Of a stretch of 27,498 bases of DNA, positions 18,701-19,689 are shown piece by piece. This DNA comes from Baffinella frigidus. Its lineage: Eukaryota; Cryptophyceae; Cryptomonadales; Baffinellaceae. How positions within the stretch are numbered: position 1 is the first letter of the stretch; the number at the start of each line of letters is the position of its first letter. The notes beneath the pieces were generated by a model. The model was given only the letters and a program-made list of their open reading frames with translations, ran no database searches and was not told the origin of the DNA. The stretch is from contig MU646578.1 in the NCBI GenBank assembly GCA_026770585.1, positions 41,639-69,136 of the forward strand, given 5' to 3'. A program made the position numbers and the translations under genes.

Positions 18701-19682
18701 ATACCCACGAGTTGACTTTGGGGACGATGCAGGTGCGGGCGCAGGCCGCGGGGGCGGACGCGACGCAGGCTGAGCTGGTCTCTCTCAAGCGCGACCTCGG
18801 CGACGTTCTCGCCGAACGGTACCGGAGCAAATCTGCGTTGTCAAGACCCCTGATTTGTACCACAGGTTGCCGGATTCCGACGACCTCCAGTACAAATCAA
18901 GGGGATAAAAAAGGCAATTTGCTCCCCCTTTCAGGGCTGGTGGTACATACCTAAACCCTAGCTCTGTCTCGGTCTATTTGGGCGACACAGTTTGGTGCGC
19001 CCGGGCGTTTTCCCGCTCCAAAGTTGACGGATTTGTACCGCAGACCCAGCGAGTTGACTTGTCAATAGTCGGTGAACCCGAGTGAGGCTGAGGTGGTCTC
19101 TCTCAAGCGCGACCTCGGCGACGTTCTCGCAGAACGGTGCATACCTAAACCCTAAACCCTAAACCCTAAACCCTAGACCCTAAACCCTAAACCCTAAACC
19201 CTAAACCCTAAACCCTAAACCCTACACTAGAAATGAAGAACCCTAAACCCTAAACCCTACCCAAGGCCGAACGGACGAAACCCGGAACCCAGAACCCGAA
19301 ACTCGAAACCCGAAACCCAACCCCGAAGCCCGAAGCCCCTAAATGCGTTTTTGGATCAGACGCGGAAGGAGGCCAAGGGCTTCCAGCGCGAACCCTCACC
19401 ACTTAGCAGCCACCGAGGGCTTCACGGATACAGTCCATCTAAACGATTTGTACTGGAATCTTATCCAGTTGCATTGGATTCGAACCGCGTTTTCCCCGGA
19501 TATCCGGGGGGAAAGGAACTCATATCCGGGGGGAAAGGAAGTCGGCCGCTGCGAAGTGGGAGGACGCCGCACGTCGCCGAAACCCAAACCCCGAAATCCG
19601 ACACCCGAACACCAGGAACCTGAAGAAGAACCAATTCGCGTGGACGGCGTCGGCAAGCGCCGCGGCGCTCGCTCGCGAGGCT
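451..19682 (+). CDS. Multi-exon gene: coiled-coil protein with a discoidin (F5/8 type C) domain
   Basis: This is the overall gene span; the exons are listed separately. I chained exons by AG acceptors, GT (rarely GC) donors, phase agreement and peptide continuity. At least 23 exons join without a frame break. The N-terminal two thirds are rich in Glu, Lys, Arg, Leu and Ala with heptad-like spacing, as in a coiled coil. Next comes a segment with VDVDG, then a discoidin-type carbohydrate/lipid-binding fold, then further coiled coil. True start and stop were not found: the first supported exon begins mid-coil, and exons after 19.1 kb are uncertain. Introns are filled with CCCTAAA-like heptamers, foldback elements and partial exon copies. 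Discoidin domains usually act in binding at surfaces or membranes. The cellular role here is unknown, and I see no signal peptide or membrane segment. The domain call is strong. The exact gene model needs RNA evidence. Confidence 0.72.
511..677. mobile_element. Foldback element (MITE-like), 167 bp
   Basis: Imperfect terminal inverted repeats: ATCCC-TCAGG...GATTTAAATGC at the left, GCATTTAAATC...CCTGGTGGGAT at the right. The inner arms (AAATCAACGAAATTCACTAC and GTAGTAAATTTCTTTGATT) match the motif CAACGAAATTTACTACACAAAT seen again near 19.74, 22.19 and 22.6 kb. No protein is encoded. Confidence 0.75.
927..1089. mobile_element. Foldback family 1, full copy A
   Basis: Ends are CCACACAGCGGGCTACGAAG and CTTCGAAGCCCGCTGTGTG. 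The interior has TTACCTTATCCGTAGGAACC, CCTATGTCCCT, GCCTACCGTAGGG and a CTTAACGCTTATGGG block shared with all other copies. Length is about 162 bp with no coding capacity. It is a MITE-like non-autonomous element; the superfamily is not determined because no clear target-site duplication is visible. Confidence 0.9.
1157..1250. repeat. CT/GA microsatellite
   Basis: Mostly perfect CT dinucleotides with a few interruptions (CGTT, TTGTT). Apparent SLSLSL or RERERE proteins here are readings of this repeat. Confidence 0.97.
1350..1402 (+). CDS. Exon 2, coiled coil, GC donor
   Basis: AACAG acceptor; reads VRLAKALSDRDRNAKML and ends in phase 2 before GCAACC, so a GC donor is proposed. The split Arg codon (AG + A) is completed by exon 3, which supports the boundary. 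Confidence 0.6.
1437..1620. repeat. CCCGGAA and CCCTAAA/CCCCAAA heptamer arrays
   Basis: Positions 1443-1492 hold tandem CCCGGAA units. Positions 1540-1625 hold CCCTAAA and CCCCAAA units. Neighbouring units are more alike than units of other arrays, so the variant was amplified on the spot. Confidence 0.85.
1699..1777 (+). CDS. Exon 3, coiled coil
   Basis: GCGCAG acceptor. One base completes the Arg codon of exon 2, then ESEENQKKHLTALEALDE and AATTEAAK follow, ending at a GTCCAT donor in phase 0. A 3' partial copy lies at 2463-2502. Confidence 0.72.
1791..1928 (-). mobile_element. Foldback family 2, copy a (reverse orientation)
   Basis: Begins CCACACAGTGGAATACGGAC and CTTTCATCAAAAGTCAAGTTACC, the reverse complement of the right end of the family 2 copies at 17-18 kb. 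It ends with CTCGTAGCCCACCGTGTGG. It abuts the next foldback at 1929. Confidence 0.82.
1929..2071. mobile_element. Foldback family 6, copy a
   Basis: Left arm ACCCTCACAGCCTGAGCAAA-TCGTCGA pairs with right arm TCGTCGATTTGCTCAGGCTG-TGAGGGTT. The AAATCGTCGA core and GAGGGTTGGTGG end recur at 21.47-21.64 and 21.85-21.99 kb. Confidence 0.85.
2077..2101. other. Short hairpin
   Basis: TGTTTAGGA and TCCTAAACA form a 9-bp perfect stem around a CATTCC-like loop. The function is unknown; it lies in an intron. Confidence 0.6.
2324..2361. repeat. 38-bp perfect palindrome
   Basis: Two exact arms (GGTCACGTATCTCAAGT and its complement) meet at a TATA centre. Pairing continues imperfectly outward. The lack of a loop suggests the centre of a young foldback or an end-to-end junction. 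Confidence 0.88.
2463..2502 (+). pseudogene. 3' stub of exon 3
   Basis: Reads EALDEAPTTEAAK and keeps the GTCCGT donor, but lacks the 5' half and acceptor of exon 3. It lies downstream of the complete exon, matching the polarity seen at other exons. Confidence 0.8.
2677..2901 (+). CDS. Exon 4, long exon with GPEAG-type repeat
   Basis: CCGCAG acceptor, 75 codons, GTCGGC donor, phase 0 at both ends. It starts IATAARGDLSVEAQWQF. About four degenerate 12-residue units follow (GPEAGLSHPEVGLS, GPEAGPSHNEAGP), encoded by a GGTCCCGAGGCGGGCC minisatellite, and it ends ARGAVVALEAQ. The largest exon of the gene. A related minisatellite lies in inverse orientation at 20.85-21.01 kb. Confidence 0.68.
3166..3232 (+). 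pseudogene. 5' stub of exon 5
   Basis: CCAG acceptor, then VGALERELGKVMHDLR and TQKKHAL, after which homology to exon 5 is lost before its donor. A neighbouring segment at 3241-3333 repeats part of the exon 4 upstream intron (2558-2640). Confidence 0.75.
3346..3420 (+). CDS. Exon 5, coiled coil
   Basis: ACCAG acceptor; IGALEKELGKVMHDLRTEKK and HTLVQ, 25 codons; GTCAAC donor. Phase 0 at both ends. Flanked by a 5' stub at 3166 and a 3' stub at 3583. Confidence 0.78.
3436..3570 (-). repeat. Heptamer-like array in inverted orientation
   Basis: TTAGGGGTTCAGGGTTGACGG repeats stand with the G-rich strand on +, opposite to nearly all other arrays in this gene. This suggests a small inversion inside the intron. 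Confidence 0.75.
3583..3614 (+). pseudogene. 3' stub of exon 5
   Basis: Reads LRTKKKHTL, then CAG and a GTGCCA donor; the acceptor-side half of exon 5 is missing. Confidence 0.72.
3900..4103 (+). pseudogene. Two 5' stubs of exon 6a
   Basis: Positions 3900-3953 read DRTIRQYKDEKGSTLEHA after a CGCAG acceptor and then lose homology. Positions 4097-4103 keep only a few bases after another CCGCAG. Between them (3985-4053) lies a CCCTACA array. Confidence 0.72.
3985..4053. repeat. CCCTACA / ACCATACACC array
   Basis: Tandem CCCTACA heptamers with interspersed ACCATAC variants, a locally amplified telomere-like variant. Confidence 0.85.
4131..4202 (+). CDS. Exon 6a, coiled coil, GC donor
   Basis: CCGCAG acceptor, ERTIRQYKDEKGSTLEHA and KMLRLQ (24 codons), then GCGAGT, a plausible GC donor. 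The copy at 4636 runs through this junction without a break into KEVEELTGKL, so 6a and 6b look like two halves of one former exon. Confidence 0.62.
4326..4376 (+). CDS. Exon 6b, coiled coil
   Basis: An internal CTGCAG acts as acceptor; KEVEELTGKLNTKSEME, 17 codons; GTCCGA donor, phase 0. The bases before it (4303-4325) repeat the end of exon 6a (AKMLRLQ), so splicing CAG to CAG would restore the uninterrupted sequence without doubling it. Confidence 0.6.
4439..4568. repeat. CCCCTAGGAAG minisatellite with TCACATGAGGCAG units
   Basis: About eight copies of an 11-bp CCCCTAGGAAG unit are mixed with three TCACATGAGGCAG units. It is intronic and unrelated to the telomere heptamer. Confidence 0.9.
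4636..5065 (+). pseudogene. Four 3' stubs of exon 6, one fused to exon 7 sequence
   Basis: 4636-4712 reads EHAKMLRLQKEVEELTGKL then HTRSETE with donor GTCTGA. 4793-4834 reads EELTAKLNAKSEIE with donor GTCCGA. 4900-4974 reads EELTG, a stop, LNLKNEMV, and then continues without an intron into VRAQTQIRDLR, which belongs to exon 7. 5020-5065 reads AELTGKLNTKCKM. CCCTAAA-like heptamers separate them. Confidence 0.75.
5173..5334. mobile_element. Foldback family 1, full copy B
   Basis: CCACACAGCGGGCTACGAAG to TTCGTAATCCGCTGTGTGG, 162 bp, same interior as copy A. Its right end directly abuts a partial copy of exon 7 (5342). Confidence 0.92.
5342..5619 (+). pseudogene. Three partial copies upstream of exon 7
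   Basis: 5342-5392 reads AQPQNRDLEGSLASD and has lost its acceptor next to foldback copy B. 5441-5491 reads VRAQNQIRELTGALATA after CCAG, then stops. 5568-5619 reads VRAQNQKRVLASN. The last two are 5' stubs. Confidence 0.78.
5620..5830. other. Intron stretch without heptamers
   Basis: Mixed-composition DNA with TTTGCGATAACGGGTTATTC-GGGAATGGCCGCAAG and GTGGTTTTGCGAGCGCC. No exon or clear inverted repeat is recognised. Confidence 0.4.
5856..5942 (+). CDS. Exon 7, coiled coil
   Basis: CCCAG acceptor; VRAQNQIRELTGALATAKRD then LSSRRNPSQ, 29 codons; GTGGCT donor; phase 0 at both ends. It is the only full-length copy among at least six related segments. Confidence 0.8.
6069..6251 (+). pseudogene. 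Two 3' stubs of exon 7
   Basis: 6069-6102 reads RDLSSRRNTFH. 6216-6251 reads KRDLSSCRNPSQ and keeps the CAG/GTGACC donor. Both lack the 5' two thirds of the exon. Confidence 0.75.
6321..6354 (+). CDS. Possible small exon or stub
   Basis: A strong acceptor (CTCTCTTCCTTCCTTTCAG) is followed by MMCRRGEETAEP and then a stop with no donor. It may be a 5' stub of an unrecognised exon or a skipped cryptic exon. Confidence 0.3.
6600..6670 (+). CDS. Exon 8, coiled coil
   Basis: TTCCCAG acceptor; EPDAVSAREAARESLQAALS then DLQ and a split Arg codon (CG), phase 2; GTCCGC donor. A 3' stub at 6713-6731 keeps LSDFPR-like sequence with the same donor position (GTTCGC). Confidence 0.72.
6745..6935. repeat. 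CGCCGCCACAACCCTCAACCCTCAT tandem repeat
   Basis: About three copies of a roughly 57-bp unit containing GCGCCGCCACAACCCTCAAC and CCCTCATCCCTAACCCCGAA. A higher-order repeat has formed out of heptamer-like sequence. Confidence 0.85.
6967..7036 (+). CDS. Exon 9, coiled coil
   Basis: CCCACAG acceptor. The first base completes the Arg codon from exon 8, then AHGECLRLRELAEKHLASS and KAAQ follow, ending at GTAAGC in phase 0. The phase match with exon 8 supports both calls. Confidence 0.78.
7105..7155 (-). repeat. Inverted heptamer segment
   Basis: GTTTCTGGTTTCGGATTTCGG and TTTAGGGTTTAGGG stand here on +, opposite to the surrounding CCCTAAA arrays. This suggests a local inversion. Confidence 0.7.
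7174..7320 (+). pseudogene. Two 3' stubs of exon 9
   Basis: 7174-7236 reads GECLRLRELAEKHLAASKAA then Q, with donor GTAAGC. 7291-7320 reads KHLAASEAAQ with a GC donor (GCAAGC). Each lacks more of the 5' side than the one before. Confidence 0.8.
7388..7509. mobile_element. Foldback element, 122 bp
   Basis: About 40-bp arms: GAGACCGGACCGTTAGAACC-GTCTGTCAACTCCTGTCTCA at the left and the nearly exact complement ending GGTCCGGTCTC at the right, with a short AT-rich loop. Intronic and non-coding. Confidence 0.92.
7528..7597. repeat. CCCGAGA / CCCGAAA heptamer array
   Basis: Three CCCGAGA units are followed by about six CCCGAAA units, again a locally homogenised variant. Similar CCCGAAA runs are at 7255-7289 and 8996-9033. 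Confidence 0.88.
7604..7654 (+). pseudogene. 5' stub of exon 10
   Basis: CGCAG acceptor, AEADAAKARAGTLSA, then a stop with no donor. It precedes the complete exon 10. Confidence 0.8.
7663..7795. mobile_element. Foldback element, about 133 bp
   Basis: Ends GACGAGTATTTAATTT and GAATTAAATGCTCGTC are inverted repeats. Inner TTTAAATA palindromes lie near the left end. It sits between the exon 10 stub and the complete exon. Confidence 0.7.
7811..7872 (+). CDS. Exon 10, coiled coil
   Basis: CGCAG acceptor; AEADAAKARAGALSTEIKNL plus a split Arg codon (CG), phase 2; GTCCCA donor. The same donor position is kept in four downstream stubs. Exon 11 starts with the G that completes Arg. Confidence 0.78.
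7947..8310 (+). pseudogene. Four 3' stubs of exon 10
   Basis: At 7947-7980, 8055-8081, 8134-8166 and 8281-8310, ALSTEIKNLR-like sequence is followed each time by GTCTCA. The reading frame has decayed in some (NNP, GIKNIR, SAEINNLR). CCCGAAA-rich DNA separates them. Confidence 0.85.
8430..8478 (+). pseudogene. 5' stub of exon 11
   Basis: TCTAG acceptor, SSSGEQVAWLQGEWASQ, then heptamers. The 3' half and donor are missing. Confidence 0.8.
8537..8612 (+). CDS. Exon 11, coiled coil
   Basis: CCCTAG acceptor supplied by a heptamer unit. The first base closes the Arg codon, then SSSGEQVARLQAELDAAVNR and TFEVQ, GTATCC donor, phase 0. It is the only complete copy among five. Confidence 0.8.
8707..9051 (+). 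pseudogene. Three 3' stubs of exon 11
   Basis: 8707-8721 keeps only TFQVQ with GTGCTG. 8858-8916 reads EEARLQGELDAVVNRTLEVQ with GTATCA. 9034-9051 reads RTFEVQ with GTAACA. Order by length is not strictly decreasing, but all keep the donor side. Positions 8722-8850 are unrecognised sequence. Confidence 0.8.
9099..9275. repeat. CCCTAAA telomere-type arrays
   Basis: Long runs of perfect CCCTAAA with some CCCCAAA at 9099-9182, and again at 9220-9265. C-rich strand is on the coding strand. Confidence 0.95.
9285..9348 (+). pseudogene. 5' stub of exon 12
   Basis: GTCAG acceptor; ERCVEQQQRLMSLRRGATRH, then divergence. The 3' third of exon 12 is absent. Confidence 0.8.
9393..9432. repeat. CCCTACA heptamer array
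   Basis: Six perfect CCCTACA units. Confidence 0.92.
9508..9600 (+). CDS. Exon 12, coiled coil
   Basis: CCGCAG acceptor; ERCVEMQRRLKSLRRGAIDT then ERERANLQREL, 31 codons; GTGCGT donor; phase 0 at both ends. Confidence 0.8.
9670..9844 (+). pseudogene. Two 3' stubs of exon 12
   Basis: 9670-9693 reads RANLQREL with GTGCGC. 9801-9844 reads ADTARERANLQGEV with GTGCAC. Confidence 0.8.
9860..10180. other. Intron stretch, no feature recognised
   Basis: Mostly non-heptamer DNA. Three closely spaced GGTACAA motifs lie at 10000-10030, and CGTCAACTTAAGGTAAC occurs near 10157. No exon was identified. Confidence 0.35.
10192..10239 (+). pseudogene. 5' stub of exon 13
   Basis: TGCAG acceptor; VVASEPVKAQETRVLS, then homology ends before the donor. 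Confidence 0.8.
10425..10478 (+). CDS. Exon 13, coiled coil
   Basis: GCTAG acceptor; VVAAEPVKAQETRALTHE, 18 codons; GTCAAC donor; phase 0 at both ends. Confidence 0.76.
10551..10760. repeat. CCCTAAA telomere-type array
   Basis: About ten consecutive perfect CCCTAAA units (10551-10618), then decayed units to about 10760. Confidence 0.95.
10784..10862 (+). pseudogene. Two 5' stubs of exon 14
   Basis: 10784-10797 keeps only VS-like bases after CACAG. 10820-10862 reads VSVLLGQHGDTLLL after TTCAG. The stubs lengthen toward the complete exon. Confidence 0.8.
10964..11051 (+). CDS. Exon 14
   Basis: CACAG acceptor; VSVLRGQHRDALLLLTKYEH then VIRVLSERL plus one base of a Gly codon, phase 1; GTAACC donor. 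Four 3' stubs follow. Confidence 0.82.
11160..11500 (-). repeat. Heptamer arrays in inverted orientation around an exon 14 stub
   Basis: GGGTTTCGG, TTTAGG and GGGTTTGGGG stand on +, while the exon stub inside (11299-11369) keeps + orientation. Inverted intron pieces therefore flank a non-inverted exon piece. Confidence 0.7.
11623..11714 (+). mobile_element. Foldback family 2, truncated copy f
   Basis: CCACACGGTGGGCTACGAGC and ACCCCGGAATCCGGGGGCTACG match the left half of family 2. The right half is lost. Confidence 0.7.
11838..11988. repeat. CCCCAAA heptamer arrays
   Basis: CCCCAAA units at 11841-11877 and 11944-11967, with CCCTGAA units at 11905-11926. Confidence 0.85.
11997..12036 (+). 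pseudogene. 5' stub of exon 15
   Basis: TGCAG acceptor, GLATDLSGLPTNI-like peptide with small changes, then heptamer DNA. Confidence 0.75.
12130..12222 (+). CDS. Exon 15
   Basis: CGCAG acceptor. It completes the Gly codon of exon 14, then LATDVSGLPTSLKSLLPESP and RAKKAAAAA, ending in phase 1 at GTTCCA. Likely the end of the coiled coil and a low-complexity linker. Confidence 0.8.
12313..12382 (+). pseudogene. 3' stub of exon 15
   Basis: LPTNIKSLLPESPRTKKAAA with the GTTCCA donor; the 5' part is lost. Preceded at 12250-12312 by a family 3 foldback fragment (GTTTGTACCGCACGCCCAGC). Confidence 0.82.
12509..12545 (+). pseudogene. 5' stub of exon 16
   Basis: AGCAG acceptor then SRKAGEQEDPAY in the exon 16 frame. 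It is cut off by foldback family 3 at 12546. The preceding 80 bases repeat those before exon 16. Confidence 0.75.
12546..12682 (+). mobile_element. Foldback family 3, copy b
   Basis: CTCTATTTCAGTCTATTTAGGC at the left, GTTGACGGATTTGTACCGCG and CCCAGCGTGTCAACTTAAGA inside, GGCAGAGC at the right. It parallels the copies at 13688 and 18959. Confidence 0.78.
12769..12982. mobile_element. Foldback element with nested hairpin
   Basis: Outer arms GGGTTAGCTCAGGG and CCCTCAGGTCTAGCGTAGCTAACCC. Inner arms around CAATCAAAAGTTGAC and GTTGACTTTTGCGATTG. A perfect 10-bp hairpin with AAAA loop is at 12874-12897. Confidence 0.72.
13086..13140 (+). CDS. Exon 16
   Basis: CAG acceptor; GSREAGEHEDPAYTAHEP, starting with two bases that close the Gly codon of exon 15 and ending with two bases (AG) of a Ser codon; GTCTCT donor. 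Phase agrees on both sides. Confidence 0.65.
13386..13440 (+). pseudogene. 5' stub of exon 17
   Basis: CCAG acceptor, MDVDGTFFSKINPTPRF, diverging from exon 17 after VDG. Confidence 0.72.
13541..13670 (+). CDS. Exon 17, start of the discoidin domain
   Basis: ACCAG acceptor; closes the Ser codon, then VDVDGHLLLEDPPYGAIFSA, SKALVHTIDDSTGSFWLLPD and ASE; GTCGAA donor in phase 0. The DDSTGSFWLL segment sits where F5/8 type C domains carry the D-G/D-x-S-x-x-FW motif, shortly before the VDLG strand, which follows in exon 18. Confidence 0.85.
13688..13824 (+). mobile_element. Foldback family 3, copy c, with 7-bp flanking repeats
   Basis: Ends TAGCTCTGTCTCAGTC and GTGACTCAGAGCTA are inverted repeats, and GAACTTA stands directly outside both ends. 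Interior GTTGACGGTTTTGTACCACA and CAACTTGAGAATAGTCGG are shared with copies at 12546 and 18959. Confidence 0.82.
13920..14080. repeat. Mixed heptamer array
   Basis: CCCTAAA, CCCCAAA, CCCGAAA and CCCTAGA units within the intron between exons 17 and 18. Confidence 0.8.
14079..14148 (+). mobile_element. Foldback family 2, copy b (right half)
   Basis: AAAATCCGTCAAGTTAATTG, then TTCAGGTAAGTTGAC, then TCGTAGTCCACCGTGTGG. The left half is missing. It directly precedes the exon 17 stub. Confidence 0.82.
14149..14196 (+). pseudogene. 3' stub of exon 17
   Basis: TIDDSTGSFWLLPDAS, nearly identical to the end of exon 17, followed by TTTGGGG instead of a donor. Positions 14240-14330 repeat 13822-13910. 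Confidence 0.85.
14380..14429 (+). CDS. Exon 18, discoidin VDLG strand
   Basis: ACCCAG acceptor; GSFVVDLGARRTVTGF plus two bases of Arg; GTTCAC donor, phase 2. VDLG-x-x-RTVTG is the hallmark central strand of F5/8 type C domains. A tiny 3' stub (TTCCG/GTAACG) is at 14484-14489. Confidence 0.85.
14500..14660 (+). other. GC-rich open segment before the sequence gap
   Basis: One frame reads VDHRKPGGRPFDSPAGRLVN then ARVTGHADAEANCP with a possible GAG/GTGACT donor. Joining exon 18 directly to exon 19 gives a better domain, so this is probably not coding. An 18-bp perfect palindrome CGCGTGACCGGTCACGCG is at 14571-14588. Confidence 0.35.
14661..14970. other. Assembly gap (310 N)
   Basis: Unknown bases within the intron between exons 18 and 19. 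The stated length may be an estimate. Open frames spanning it are artefacts. Confidence 1.
14971..15090. repeat. CCCCAAA / CCACAAA heptamer array
   Basis: Heptamer variants run directly from the gap edge, so the gap probably arose from unassembled heptamer repeat. Confidence 0.85.
15094..15148 (+). CDS. Exon 19, discoidin domain
   Basis: GCTAG acceptor; the first base closes the Arg codon of exon 18, giving FRLKNTRNNGWKNRGTREFA at the join; GTACCC donor, phase 0. The NT-x-N...RGT-x-x-F pattern is typical of discoidin domains after the VTG strand. Confidence 0.87.
15180..15326. repeat. CCCGAAA / CCCGACA array
   Basis: CCCGAAA-like units, then three tandem ACCCGACA units at 15272-15297. Confidence 0.8.
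15329..15379 (+). CDS. Exon 20, discoidin domain
   Basis: ACCAG acceptor; VSVTSLDPEIESPDWEE, 17 codons; GTACTC donor, phase 0. The sequence after the donor resembles the start of exon 21 (VLNASL against VLRESL), so the exons may have separated from a once continuous exon. Confidence 0.72.
15647..15716 (+). pseudogene. Near-complete upstream copy of exon 21
   Basis: TCTCAG acceptor; VLCESLPCAWAHADTIPFVV and KNV, then no donor. It could serve as an alternative exon only if an unseen donor is used. Confidence 0.7.
15771..15872. repeat. TATC/ATCT tetranucleotide microsatellite
   Basis: Tandem CTAT units with interruptions in the intron between the two exon 21 copies. Confidence 0.97.
15906..15980 (+). 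CDS. Exon 21, discoidin domain
   Basis: GGCAG acceptor; VLRESLPCAWAHADTIPSLV then KDITP, 25 codons; GTGCGA donor, phase 0. It corresponds to the variable stretch before the last strand of the domain. Confidence 0.78.
16002..16393 (+). pseudogene. Three 3' stubs of exon 21
   Basis: 16053-16112 (VHADTVPSVVKAIPP, GTGCGC), 16228-16278 (ADTIP, frame decayed, GTCCAT) and 16353-16393 (ADTVPLVFKDVVQ, GTCCAT). The first two share 60 bp of upstream sequence (CCCGTCCCTGCACGCGAG... ATTGGGCCGTGGG), so stub plus flank was duplicated again. Confidence 0.8.
16477..16626 (+). pseudogene. Two 5' stubs of exon 22
   Basis: 16477-16490 reads VRVWY. 16577-16626 reads VRAWYIKFTALGWFGM. Both follow AACAG acceptors and lack the donor. 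The stubs lengthen toward the complete exon. Confidence 0.85.
16789..16860 (+). CDS. Exon 22, end of the discoidin domain
   Basis: AACAG acceptor; VRARYIKFTALGWFGMGAGL then NFFQ, 24 codons; GTGCGT donor, phase 0. RYIKFTALGWFG-x-GAGLNFF is the classical last strand of discoidin domains (compare RYVRFVALSWYG...GGGL in family members). Confidence 0.88.
17030..17167 (+). mobile_element. Foldback family 2, copy c
   Basis: CCACTAAGTGGGCTACG...TTTCGTTGACCCCGGATTCC at the left; TTCAGGTAAGTTGACTTATG and TCGTAGTCCACCGCGTGG at the right. Confidence 0.88.
17221..17258 (-). mobile_element. Foldback family 1, end remnant
   Basis: CCACGCAGTGGACTACGAAG then AGATTCCGTGAATAACCC matches the reverse complement of the right end of family 1. 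Confidence 0.7.
17340..17416. repeat. CCCTAAA / CCCTCAA array
   Basis: Alternating CCCTAAA and CCCTCAA heptamers. The rest of 17169-17560 holds GAGGAAGCG-type repeats (GTGTTGAGGAAGCGT) that recur at 17.7-18.4 kb. Confidence 0.8.
17567..17705 (+). mobile_element. Foldback family 2, copy d
   Basis: CCACTCGGTGGGCTACGATG to TCGTAGTCCACCGTGTGG, 139 bp, about 85-90% like copies c and e by eye. The internal TTCAGGCAAGTT has C in place of T in the GTAAGT block. Confidence 0.9.
17706..17830. repeat. TTGAGGAAGCG(T/C)..GTGTCCGCAAC repeats
   Basis: Degenerate direct repeats of TTGAGGAAGCGTTCGTGTCC-GCAACAGTCG type. They recur at 16.92-16.95, 17.44-17.53, 18.12-18.15 and 18.33-18.46 kb. Confidence 0.8.
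17831..17968 (+). mobile_element. Foldback family 2, copy e
   Basis: CCACCCGGTGGGCTACGAGG to TCGTAGTCCACCGTGTGG, 138 bp. The interior has GACCCCGGATTCCGGGTGTT and TCTTCGGGTGAGTTGAC. Confidence 0.92.
18069..18110 (+). pseudogene. 5' stub of exon 23 (first)
   Basis: ATCAG acceptor; VRAQAVGPDAMQAE, then divergence. Second and third 5' stubs lie at 18361-18391 (VRAQAVGRDA) and 18543-18583 (VRAQAAGPDATQ). Confidence 0.82.
18155..18316. mobile_element. Foldback family 1, full copy C
   Basis: CCAAACAGCGGGCTATCAAG to TTCGTAATCCGCTGTGTGG, 162 bp, standard interior. Confidence 0.9.
18406..18709. repeat. Large inverted duplication around an exon 23 stub
   Basis: About 100-bp arms (CGTGGGTGTTGAGGAAGCAC... 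TTGACTTTGGGGACCATGC and its complement to 18709) enclose the 5' stub of exon 23 at 18543. This is host-derived repeat sequence, not one of the short element families. Confidence 0.85.
18733..18818 (+). CDS. Exon 23, coiled coil after the discoidin domain
   Basis: TGCAG acceptor; VRAQAAGADATQAELVSLKR then DLGDVLAE plus two bases of Arg; GTACCG donor, phase 2. Three 5' stubs precede it and 3' stubs follow. Confidence 0.78.
18824..18925. mobile_element. Foldback element, 102 bp, just past the exon 23 donor
   Basis: GGAGCAAAT...CCCCTGATTTGTAC pairs with GTACAAATCAAGGGG...ATTTGCTCC. It starts six bases after the exon 23 boundary and might hide or present the donor in RNA structure. Confidence 0.82.
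18959..19086 (+). mobile_element. Foldback family 3, copy d
   Basis: TAGCTCTGTCTCGGTCTATT, GTTGACGGATTTGTACCGCA and TAGTCGGTGAACCCGAGTGAG as in the copies at 12546 and 13688. The right end merges with the following exon 23 stub. Confidence 0.82.
19087..19280 (+). pseudogene. 3' stubs of exon 23 and CCCTAAA array
   Basis: 19087-19136 reads AEVVSLKRDLGDVLAE with a GTGCAT donor. 19265-19273 keeps only GCCGAACGG. Between them (19143-19224) is a near-perfect CCCTAAA array. Confidence 0.82.
19349..19391 (+). CDS. Possible exon 24
   Basis: LDQTRKEAKGFQRE is plausibly coiled coil, but neither phase nor donor is convincing. A related fragment (GAGGGCTTCACGG) follows at 19420. CCCGAAA units precede it. 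Confidence 0.35.
19494..19542. repeat. Palindrome and direct repeat of ATATCCGGGGGGAAAGGAA
   Basis: CCCCGGATATCCGGGG is a 16-bp palindrome, and ATATCCGGGGGGAAAGGAA occurs twice in direct orientation. Confidence 0.8.
19634..19682 (+). CDS. Possible exon 25
   Basis: Reads FAWTASASAAALAREA with a GTGACG donor after CTAG. Partial copies with the same donor side are at 19785-19806 (ALAREA-like, GTTCGT) and 20384-20409 (ATALAREA, GTGCGT). This again gives a complete segment followed by 3' stubs. Confidence 0.45.
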
Positions 19683-19689
19683 AGGTGAC

